A stretch of 64,000 bases of DNA from Heloderma charlesbogerti (taxonomy: Eukaryota; Chordata; Lepidosauria; Squamata; Helodermatidae), in assembly GCA_026122225.1 (NCBI GenBank), contig JANEZZ010001860.1, positions 1 through 64,000 of the forward strand, read 5' to 3'. The notes under the pieces were generated by a model. It saw only the letters and a list, made by a program, of their open reading frames with translations, was not told where the DNA came from and did no database searches. Positions 1 to 47,000 of the stretch are shown piece after piece (positions within the stretch are counted from its first letter, which is position 1; each line of letters starts with the position of its first letter). The position numbers were made by a program, and so were the translations under genes.

Positions 1-407
1 CTTCCTGGCTCTCAGCTGAGCCATGATCCAGGCTGGTACTTACACACACTTCCCCCTCCTCCTGAGTAGTCTCACCTGCAGCTAGTGGGGCACTTCACTG
101 GCTGCCATTTGTCTCCTCCTCACGCTGAGCTGCTTCAGTTGAGCTGGTCATTGTCAGAACTTTTAAACTTGAAGAACTGGCACCTGCATTTGCTTGATTT
201 CTGCTCCCCCCCCTCCCTTTTTCCTTTTTGTGACATGTCTTTAACATTGTGAGCCTGTCTTGTTTGATATTGACCCGATGTGATCTATTCTGGGGTCTTT
301 GGGGGCTGAGGTGTGGGGTAAGAGTGCTTTAAATAAATATACTAAATAAGTCAGGGATGTAGTGAGTCATGGCAGGAATCCTAGGAGCTTGGATTTGTGG
401 GTGGAAA
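1..407. other. Intronic sequence, nothing recognised
   Basis: This precedes the SINE and the first PI3K exon in the window. No match to the missing adaptor-binding-domain residues was found in any frame. Confidence 0.5.
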
Positions 408-37576
<37,169 letters not shown>

Positions 37577-38240
37577 CGGCCACACAGGGGCCTCCGCGGC
37601 TAAGGGAGTGTGCACAAGCCCTCCAAAGCGCCATGGGAGGCCAAGTGCAGGGTCACCAGCTCCTTGCCAATACCACGGGGGAAAGGCCCACGTTACCTTA
37701 GGCCACCAGGTCCCTGGATCTCTCTTGACTCCAGCAGAGAGGAGCCAGGAGGGCTGGTGTGCCCAGAGAGGCAAGGAGAAAGGAGAGGGCGGGTGGAAGC
37801 CCCACACATTAAGGGATCGGAGGCTGAGAGAGGGTGGGTCGCCGGAAAGGGAACCCAGGCATCCTGGTCTCCATTCGCCTTCTGGAGAGGGAGCTGAGCC
37901 TCTTCCCTCCAGAGACGCCTTTGTTTTTCCATCATGGAACTGAAATTCTCTTCCCCGCTTTCATTTCCAGGCTAAACAGGAACCAAACTCTCCCCTGCCC
38001 TACAGGCAGCTTATAATTGAATGTCCCCCTTCTCTCCCCCTTCTTGGAGTTCCTTGGGAAGAAGATGGGGAGAGTGAGTATGAGAGCTGTTGGTGGGCCA
38101 GGGGGGTGGGGTGGGGGTGGAGAGAAGAGTGGGCTCCTTTTACTGTTGGGGAGTGGGCAGAAAGAGAAAGTGACAATACTTGAACATCTCCTGAGTTGGA
38201 AAGGTTTTTTGTTTTCCAAATAAACTTTTAAAAAGATGAT
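37577..38240 (+). other. 3' untranslated region of the PI3K gene
   Basis: This non-coding sequence follows the TGA at 37574-37576 and contains no repeat that I recognise. An AATAAA at 38219-38224 gives a natural end about 645 bases after the stop. Confidence 0.65.
38219..38224 (+). terminator. Polyadenylation signal AATAAA
   Basis: A canonical AATAAA about 645 bases after the PI3K stop codon. It is a plausible 3' end, but cleavage was not observed. Confidence 0.6.
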
Positions 38241-38475
38241 CTGGAAAACATATAATTTCACCTTGGATTAGAAAGGTGGGGGACTCTGAACCTTCCTGGC
38301 TTTTTTACAGTTCCCTCCCCTGTTCTTTGCAGTGTTAAGTGGGAGGCAGAAAGGGAGATGATTTGCACCATCCAGGGCCATGAGATGCTAATGCAGTTTA
38401 GAGTGAGTTTAGTTGTTACAGCCCACACATAAGACCAGAGGCTTATCTAAAGGGCTTCTTCCAGTGGGAGAGCTC

Positions 38476-39133
38476 CTATTTCTAACAGTCACAGGAACGT
38501 TGGAAGTGGCCTTTGGCTGAGTCAGACCCTGGGTCTGTCTAGCCCAGGATTTTTATTTATTTATTTGCAATATTTATATACCGCTCCACATCAAAAGATT
38601 TCGCAACAGTGAACAGCAAGGATAAAAGAATGAAACACCATGTTAAAACAATCAAAACATTTAAAATACGTTCCTGATAACACTGTGGTTTATTAAACCC
38701 GGTCTTATCGGAACTTGTTTCTTTTAAAATGTTTTCATTGTTTTAACATAGTGTTTTATTCTTTTATCCTTGCTGTTCACCGCTCTGAAATCTTTTGATG
38801 TGGAGGGGTATATAAATATTGCAAATAAATAAATAAAATAAATACAAATCCTGGGCTACATGGACCCAGGGTCTGACTCAATCGAAGGCCGCTTCCGACA
38901 TTCCTGTGATAGTTAGAAATAGGATTTTTGACCCTGACTGGCAGCCATGGCTCTCCCTCCAGGGTTGCAGGCCAGTCATTTTCCCTCCAGCCCTACCTGG
39001 AGATGCCAGGGATCAAACCTGGGACCTTCTGCATGCAAAGCAGGTGCATACTTTTGGGGAGGGGCCATGGCACAGCGGTTGAGCCCCTGCTTTGCATGCA
39101 GAAGGTCCCAGGTTCGATCCCTGGCATCTCCAG
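38476..39133. repeat. Large foldback built from SINE and LINE pieces
   Basis: Arms at ~38476-38660 and ~38723-38917 are inverted copies of a SINE tail joined to an AT-rich LINE tail. Just beyond, the SINE head at ~38990-39057 is followed by the same tRNA-like head in direct orientation (~39066-39133, 'gcatgcagaaggtcccaggt'). The whole could fold into two nested hairpins. It is in the intergenic region between the two convergent genes. Confidence 0.7.
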
Positions 39134-39974
39134 TTGTGCACAGAAAAGATTTAGGAGCCCAAGAAAATATACTCCCCATATTACAATGTCTCGCCCATCC
39201 TAGTGACTGGAGTTGCATGTCAAGCATCTTCAGTGTTACGCCTACGCACACTTTCACAATGGTTCCCCATGGACAGAAAACCCCACAGGCCAGCTTCCCC
39301 CCCCCCCATGGTTTAGCCTGAGATCTCTTGAGGCGAGAGGCCAGTTACACATTATGGGGACCCTGAGACCTGCCAGCCTTGGCCCACATTTTAAGGCCTG
39401 CTTCCATGATTAGGCAGGAAGGTTGCCACAGTTTCAGCTGTCTTCTTCTAGCTATCCCTTTAACAGCAGTTGGATCTATAACCATTAGTAGGTGTTAACG
39501 CTTAATTAAGTTCCCTTACAAGCTTCACCTGTGGATGCCTGTATAGTAACTGTCTTTAAAGACACAGGACCTCACAAGGTTAGCGTTTCTCAGGTCAGCT
39601 GGCAATAAGTATCTTGGAATAAGAGTCCCCAAACTCTGGCAGTAAGAGCTCTGTAGTGTTAGAAATTCAAGGGGTGAGTAAGGTTGCAGGATAGTCTACA
39701 GCCCTTGTTTATCAGGGTCAGGGCTCTTGGCTCATCTCTCACATCAGCAATAATAGGTGGGTGGCATTCATGAATCCATCGAGAAACACACGGAGTTGCA
39801 GGGCCACCGCATTGCCAGGGACCGGTTGCATGACCAAGGCAATGCACTGTTGCAGTTCCTTAGCTGCATAAAAACTGGGTTTGTTATCTCAGAACAACTA
39901 CTCTAAAATAACACCTGCTGCATTTTGATGATGTGAATTTCACTCCGTTCCTGTCTGACAGAATCCCAGCGTCT

Positions 39975-40108
39975 CGTTATACCAGCCTACCCCAATATGG
40001 GGCCCTCCAGAGGTGCTGGATTACAACTCCCATCTTCTCTGGTTGTGGGATTATGGGAGCTATATTGCAACACCTCTGGAGGGCCCCAGGTTGGGAAAGG
40101 CTGTACTG
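39975..40108. repeat. Palindromic hAT-like MITE
   Basis: Arms 'ggggccctccagaggtgctg' and 'caacacctctggagggcccc'. It lies just beyond the presumed TFR2 3'UTR. Confidence 0.62.
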
Positions 40109-40232
40109 TGAGGTGGGGGCCAAGGAACAAGCAGCCATCGAATTGGGTCCTTTCTAGCATTTGTGTGTTTGTTTGATTAGCTTGATAATACGATATGCGG
40201 AGAAATAATCACACAGATGTAATAAGAAATAA

Positions 40233-40259
40233 TTTATAGTGCTCTCTGCCACTGATACA
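40233..40259 (-). promoter_or_regulatory. Iron-responsive-element-like hairpin 4 (degenerate)
   Basis: Read on the TFR2 strand: lower stem UGUAU/AUAAA with one mismatch, unpaired C, upper stem AGUGG/GCACU with a G-G clash next to the loop, loop CAGAGA. It is clearly homologous to the other three but probably a weak or inactive IRE. Confidence 0.6.
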
Positions 40260-40330
40260 TTAATAAGATTTCAGTTATTATTAACTAGGTAAGTAAGGTA
40301 GATTTTCATCATATCTCATAGCAATAAACA

Positions 40331-40357
40331 TTTATAGTGATCACTGCCACTGATAAA
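40331..40357 (-). promoter_or_regulatory. Iron-responsive-element-like hairpin 3 (canonical loop CAGUGA)
   Basis: Read on the TFR2 strand: lower stem UUUAU/AUAAA, unpaired C, upper stem AGUGG/UCACU (four Watson-Crick pairs and a closing G-U), loop CAGUGA. It meets every sequence rule of the IRE consensus. Confidence 0.82.
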
Positions 40358-40392
40358 TTAATTAAACTGGAGGGGATCAGCAAAGCTGTGCA

Positions 40393-40424
40393 ATTTGTTA
40401 ATTGCAAAGGGGCAATTAACAAAT
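40393..40424 (-). promoter_or_regulatory. Perfect 13-bp hairpin between IRE-like elements
   Basis: Arms 40393-40405 and 40412-40424 are exact reverse complements around a 6-nt loop (CCCUUU on the TFR2 strand). It lies between IRE-like hairpins 2 and 3, the kind of position in which TFRC mRNA carries non-IRE stem-loops needed for rapid decay. Its function here is inferred. Confidence 0.55.
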
Positions 40425-40510
40425 GGGAAATTGGGTGGGAGGGCTGCAAAATAAAAGGTGGAAGTTAAGCACAGGATTTTGCTCTATTACATAGCAATAA
40501 ATCAATTCAA

Positions 40511-40537
40511 TTCATAGCAGACACTGCCACTGATGAA
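40511..40537 (-). promoter_or_regulatory. Iron-responsive-element-like hairpin 2 (canonical loop CAGUGU)
   Basis: Read on the TFR2 strand: lower stem UUCAU/AUGAA (extends to AAUUCAU/AUGAAUU), unpaired C, upper stem AGUGG/CUGCU with two G-U wobbles, loop CAGUGU. Compared with hairpins 1 and 3, the lower stem has a U-A to C-G double change that keeps pairing, so selection on structure is visible. Confidence 0.8.
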
Positions 40538-40640
40538 TTAGGAGGGAAAGTAACAATGAGGTAATTAACGAAGTGGGGTAATTAAGTTGCGGGAATACAA
40601 CAACAGCATGTTATCCCATTGCATAGCAATATATGAACAA

Positions 40641-40667
40641 TTTATAGTGACCCCTGTCACTGATAAA
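40641..40667 (-). promoter_or_regulatory. Iron-responsive-element-like hairpin 1 (first after the TFR2 stop)
   Basis: Read on the TFR2 strand: lower stem UUUAU/AUAAA (extends to AAUUUAU/AUAAAUU), unpaired C, perfect upper stem AGUGA/UCACU, hexaloop CAGGGG. The loop departs from canonical CAGUGN at position 4 but keeps the C1-G5 pair. It closely resembles the human TFRC IRE-A as I recall it (same stems, loop CAGAGU). It begins ~340 nt after the stop. Confidence 0.75.
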
Positions 40668-41007
40668 TTAAGAATAGGGGATGGACCAGGGTTGAGTAGA
40701 GAATATGGAAGGGTTTAGGAAGTGGAGCTGAAACTCTGCGTGCGTGTGTGTTCAAGAATTTGCTTGCCCAAGTTAAAACATCTCTATTCTGCCTAATTGA
40801 ACTGTTTTGCAACATTCTCCAATAAGGGATGCTGTTAGATACTAGAAGATTTGAGGGAAGTGGGAGAATATTGAACACTGAAGATTTCTCAGCACTGAAT
40901 ATTGAGATTTCAAACTTCAGACTTACATTTGGCACATTTTTGGTGTGTGCAAAATTTCATTTCAGCTCCAGCGGGGAGGGGGCATCCTTGTACATATTTC
41001 CCTGGGG

Positions 41008-44000
41008 TCAGAAGTTATTGTCAATATTCCAGACATCCCCACTCAGGGCGTTCGCTGCCCCCTGCAATGTCCAGGTGACGAGTGCCAGTTGGCGGCGGAA
41101 GAAGACTTCGTCAAAGTTTTCCGGGGCCTCCCGCAAGAGGCTGACGTGTTCCAGAAGAGCTCCCAGTGTGTGGGACCCCCGGCCGTGCAAGATGTGTCGA
41201 AATGGGGTCTCTGTGACCGCCACATACTGAGATAGGAAGTAGAATTCCACCTGGGGCAGAAAAGGGGAGCAATTAGTGGAGCAGAGGTACCCTAAAGTCC
41301 ATGGCTTTGTCCCCCACACCTAGCAGCCTTCCGTGCAGGGGAGTCAGAAGCTTGTGTGTCAGCAAAGTTAAGAACGTAAGAAGAGCCCTGATGCCAGACC
41401 AAATTAAGAGTCCATCTTGGACCATCAAAATGGCTGGTCCATCTAGTCCAGCATTCTGTTCCCAGTGGCCAACCAGCTGCCTGTGGGAAGCCCACAGGCG
41501 GGACAGGAGTGCCACAGCACCCTCCCACCCAAGTTCCCCAACAACTGATATGCATAGGTACACAACCACAGATGCTGGTGGTAGCATGGAAACATCAGTA
41601 GTAGTAACTGTTGATAGCTTTATACTCCGTGAATTTGTCTAATTCCTGTTTTAAAGCATCTAAATTGGTGGCCACCCATAGTTTAACTCCACACTATGTG
41701 AAGAAGTCCTTCCTTTGCTCTGTCCTGAATCTCCAATCTGTTTTATGGGATGACCTCATTGGGTTCTCATGGTATGAGAGAAGGGAGAAAAATGTCTCCC
41801 TCTCCACAACAGACATCATTTTGTTCACCTCTATCATGTCTCCTTTCACTCACCTTTTCTCTAAGCTAAACAATCCCAGCTGCCATAACTTTTCCTCCTA
41901 GGGGAGTTGCTCCAGCCCCTTGATCATTTGGGTTGTCCCATGTTGCAAGTTTAGAGGGACAAGCTATGCCCATGATGGAGGAGGAAACACACACGCCTCA
42001 TCTCAAAAAGGCTGCTCCCTTTTATTCCAGGCTAATTTGTCCAGAATTACTGCCACCCTCTTTTCCTGCACTCGCAGTTGCTAATGTGAATTCGAGGACA
42101 AAGTATACATGGAAAGCAGGAGACGGCTGCCTTTTGCTACCCATAAGCCACTCTGATTCGGAGCTGAAAAGAGTAGCTATGGTATAGGAAGAGGTCATTG
42201 CTCTGGACAAATTGTGCTGGGGCACCCTTGCCCACCAACGTATGTATAAACTCAATGCTATTCATGGGTGGAGAGAAGAGGACAAACGCTGGCAGGCCCC
42301 ACCCATGCACCCCAAATCCTGTTTTGTCTCACCCGCATGATCCGGACGTTGTAGATGCGCAACAGCCTCTCATTATGTTCTTCAGAACTGTAGATGTCCT
42401 TTCGCAGCTTCTCTGCTGCCCGTGTGTAATCGCCTCTGGCAGAGTACATCCATTGCAGGGTCAGCCCACGGCTCTTGATCAGGGGAAGAGGATAACAAGG
42501 GGAGGCAGAAAGTGGGGTTAAGATCAGTGGTGGTGTGGAGGTGGGGCTAACAGGGATGCAACACCTGCACTTTCTTCACTAATGGACTCTGACATCATGT
42601 GCCGCCCCACTCAGACCTCCGTTCCCTCTGAGCGCAGCTACAATCCTCACAGCAGCTGGGGGCAAATGAATTTTCCCTACAACAGTGTATTGTTCCTTGT
42701 AACGTAAAGTATTTTAGACCCATTATTAAATGGGCAATTAAGACCCAGTAGCTTTACAAAGGACCTGCTCCTGGTGGAGAGGGAAGGGAAGCTGCCAGAA
42801 CTGCTGATACGGATCAAACCACCTGCCTGCAGTTTTGAACTCTCCTTGGGGGTGTGGCTATGTCGGGGCTGTCATGATGAGTGCCTGCATTTCTGCATTT
42901 ACCCCTACACTGGTAGTTAAGATTTGGAAGCATGGAAGGTTCTGGTGCCTTCATGGATCACTGCCTTGTTGTGGCGAAGGGGCTTGCGTAACTCAGTGAA
43001 GCCATAAGCTATGCGGTGCAGGGCCACCCAAGACGGACAGGTCATGGCAGAGAGTTCGGACAAAATGTGGTCCACTGGAGAAGGAAATGGCAACCCACTC
43101 CAGTATTCTTGCCAAGAAAACCCCATGGAATGTATCACAAGGCTAAAAGATATGACGCCGGAAGATGAGCCCCTCAGGTCGGAAGGTGTCCAATATGCTA
43201 CTGGGGAAGACCAGAGGGTATTTCCAAGTAGCGCCAGAAAGAGTGAAGCGGCTGGGCCAAAGCCGAAAGGACACTCAGCTGTGGATGTGTCTGGTGGTGA
43301 AAAGAAAATCCGATGCTGTAAAGAACAATATTGTTTAGGAACCTGGAATGTCAGATAAATGAATCAAGGTAAGCTGGAGGTGGTCAAACATGAGATGGCA
43401 AGATTGAACATCGACATCTTGGGAATCAGCGAACTAAAATGGACAGGCATGGGCGAATTTAATTCAGGTGACCATCATATCTACTACTGTGGGCAGGAAT
43501 CCCTTAGAAGAAATGGAGTAGCACTCATAGTCAACAAAAGGGTGGGAAAAGCAGTACTGGGGTACAATCTTAAAAATGATAGAATGATCTCAGTACGAAT
43601 CCAAGGCAAACCATTCAACATCACAGTAATTCAAGTCTATGCCCCAACCACTGAGGCCGAAGAAGCTGAGGTTGATCGGTTCTATGAAGACCTACAACAC
43701 CTTCTAGAACTAACACCAACAAAAGATGACCTCTTCATCATAGGGAATTGGAATGCTAAAGTAGGAAGTCAAGAAATCACCGGGATAACAGGCAGGCATG
43801 GCCTTGGTGTACAAAATGAAGCAGGACAAAAGCTAATAGAGTTTTGCCAAGAGAACATGCTGATCATAGCAAACACTCTTTTCCAACAGCACAAGAGGCG
43901 ACTCTACACATGGACGTCACCAGATGGTCAATATCGAAATCAGATTGATTATGTCCTTTGCAGCCAAAGATGGAGAAGCTCCATACAGTCAGTAAAAACA

Positions 44001-47000
44001 AGACCTGGAGCTGACTGTGGCTCAGATCATGAGCTGCTTCTTGCAAAATTTCAGCTTAAATTGAAGAACGTCGGGAAAACCACTAAACCGTTCAGGTATG
44101 ACCTAAATCATATCCCTGATGAATATACAGTGGAGGTGAGGAATAGATTTCAGGGATTAGACCTGATAGACAGAGTGCCTGAGGAACTATGGACGGAGGC
44201 CCGTAACATTGTTCAGGAGGCAGCAACGAAATCCATCCCAAAGAAAAAGAAATGCAAGAAAGCCAAGTGGCTGTCTGATGAGGCTTTACAAGTAGCTGAG
44301 GAAAGAAGGGAAGCGAAAAGCAAGGGAGAAAGGGGAAGATATACCCAGTTTACATTCCAATTCCAAAGAAGGGCAACGACTGAACAACAACAACAAAGGT
44401 TTTGGTGCAGTGTTGAAAAGGGCAGGCAAGGAGGCTTGCCATGCACACAAACAGCGTCACACAGGCAACGAGTACTGGAGGCTGGTCGAGGAATAAGGGG
44501 TCCCATTCTATAGGCAAGTTCAAGCACCCAGGGCTGCAGCTGCACATTCTGGCCACTAGATGGTGCCAGAGTATACTGAAGGCACATCCAGGACCCTGTG
44601 GCCCCTGGGGAAAATAACTGGGAACACACCTGGCAGAACAATGTATTGGGTCTGATTGTCACCAGTGGGAGCATACCCAGATGACAGATGTGTCATGCTG
44701 GCCCAGTGCTGATCCAAATGTCTGATGGCAGGAAGGGAGACTCGGACAAGGAATGCCAGCATGCAAGGAGAAGAGCATCACAGAAGTCTACCTCTGGCCC
44801 ACTTCCTATTTCTTATGTGTGCCTGGTTAGGAGTGCATGAGGACAACTGCCTGGGGAAGCTCTTGTCAGGCTCAGCCACATTCCTAATCTCTCTCCCTTT
44901 CTGGAGTAGATCTCGAAGGATCGCTGCAGGATCCCTCTCCCCCCACCCCCAGGAAAATCTCTGTGCCCTACCTTCAGCTGTGTGGTGTATTCATTGAAGC
45001 GAGCGATATGTTGCAAGAGGACATCCCCGTAGCACCAGTAGTCGAGGGGCAGGAGGTGGTCATGGGTCAACTTGATCAGCAAGTGGCCCACAACCTCAGC
45101 CACAGTCTTCGCCACGGCAGGGAGACGCCCGTGGAGCGCGCGGTTGAGGTTATCGTATGTGTCCGCCATAGTATTGAGGAACGGGTATGGCCGAGAGTCC
45201 TACAGGCAGAGAGCCAGCAAAAGCAGGGGCAGGGAACATCCGGTCTGGATCCAAAGCTGGCCCACCAGATGGCCACACTTCCTTCTCATGGCCGCCCCAT
45301 GCCCCCCAAACCAGTGGATACTGGTAGCTCCGATGCCAGCTGGAGCTCACCAAGGTTCTGTGATGCCTTGGGGAGCTCCGCACCTTGGAGAGATCTGCAC
45401 CTTGGGGTGCTCCTTTATAGAGTCCTGACTGAAACCCGGACCAGAGTCACCGCCCCACTGGCATCGGAGCCACCAGCTTCCACTGTCCCAGCCTGCGACC
45501 ATTTGGGGGTCTCCCTGCTTTTGTGCAGTTTTTCCCCCCAGTTCTAAGTGGTTGAAACTTGTGCATGGCTGGCAGTAAGAGCCGAGCTACAAGAGGCTGG
45601 TGTTTCTAGTGTTTTGGCCCGCCCACCACTGGAATCTGGAATGTGGCTCCAAGAGCTTCTCCGAAACTGAATCTGGCCCAGAGGCAGAGAGGGGCCTCCC
45701 CGCTGCCCGCCCCAAGTTAGAGATTGAGGGACTTTGGCAAAGCTGTGGGAAATCTAGAACTGGCAGACCGCGGGGCTGGTATGTGTATATCTATCTGCCG
45801 GGACAGAAGAGTCTTTCCCCAACATTTAGAGGCTGTGGTAGGGAGCAAGAATAATCTTCCCGCCACCTCCCTTTTATTAAAAATGAGCCCAGAGAGACCA
45901 CACACCAAGTACATTAACAGGAGTGAAGAAATAAATGCTGGCAATGTATTTCAGTGTTGAGGGGGTGAGTGAGATGTGGGCTTTGCAGCCAGCCCTCCAC
46001 AAATCCCCCAAAATTCAGTCCACATTTTCTGCCCTGAAACCATACCCAGAACACAGGCAAAGAGCTCTAACCTCTGCAAAGGAGAATTCCACAGCAGGGA
46101 CGCCCCCAAACGAGGTGAAAGCAAAGGCGCTGCTGTCCATGGGAAGAGGACGGATACTGATACAATGGGGAGATTAAAAAATTGGCTGACAAAAGGAGAA
46201 ACAAAAAGGAAAGGGAAAGTAGGGGAGGTCTAATATGGGGGTACGGTCCCTCTTTGGGTTGGATTTGCATGTGGTGTATTTACTTCCACCCCCTTTAAGC
46301 CAGCCATCTTTTTTGACAGCCGCATTGATATTCTACTTCCGCACTTTTTGTGCGTTGTGGGCAGAAACAAAAACTTCTGCTTATTCATTGGTGTGGTTAT
46401 TCTGCATATGCTCAGGGGCATTCTTTCCTTTAGCATTACTCGCTACTTTCCAGGTTCTAGCTCCAACACTGAAGGTGGATTTCAGGGCTCAGCCTTGGAT
46501 CAAGTGAGAGAAAGATAAATGGAGTTGGGAGTCAAAAGCAGCGGGACCACAGGGAGGACCTCAAAATCACAAGGGATGGGAGTGGGGGGAGTCAAATGGC
46601 AAGGCTGAGCTCTTACACCTCGCTCTCCCAGCGCCGACCCTGCTCCGTCACCTGGTCAAAGATGCTGTGGCCGCTGCGGTTGGGACTATCCACCTGCCGA
46701 AAAGAGGTCAGGAGATGGAGAATAAACCCTCATCTTTGACCTGAAGCTAAAGCACCAAACTCCCTGAACAAGTTACTCAGATAATTAATGAAACTCGAAG
46801 GGCTGCCTTTGCCCTGTAAAAATGTCCAGTCCAGAGAACCCAGTGGGGAGTCTCCACAGTCGATCTGCTGCAAGCTGGCTCCATGTGGAGGCTGTTCGGG
46901 GCACATGCCGTCATGGCCATCCCACAGCCACCCTGGAGCTTTTCGTGGAAAACCCGTATTTCCAGAGAGTGCTTAAAGTCTTTTCCTCAAGTCGGGTTCT

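Larger units (their letters stand above)
40190..41007 (-). other. TFR2: Presumed TFR2 3' untranslated region
   Basis: This AT-rich region directly follows the TFR2 stop (41008-41010) and contrasts with the GC-rich surroundings. It contains four IRE-like hairpins, a perfect 13-bp hairpin and repeated TATTGCTATG-type spacers, all on the TFR2 strand. No AATAAA or ATTAAA was found on the minus strand near its far end, so the 3' limit is inferred from where the motif cluster stops. Confidence 0.6.

Noticed and set aside
39066..39133. Functional tRNA gene
   Set aside because: It has A- and B-box-like text but belongs to the SINE family head and does not form a full cloverleaf.
40233..40667. The hairpins as just another palindromic MITE
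   Set aside because: They are short, share no arms with the MITE families here, keep the bulged C and CAG loop, and occur only in the TFR2 3' region on the coding strand.
40860..40920. Additional CAGTG-containing sites as a fifth IRE
   Set aside because: The two CAGTG occurrences on the minus strand here lack a 5-bp upper stem and a bulged C.
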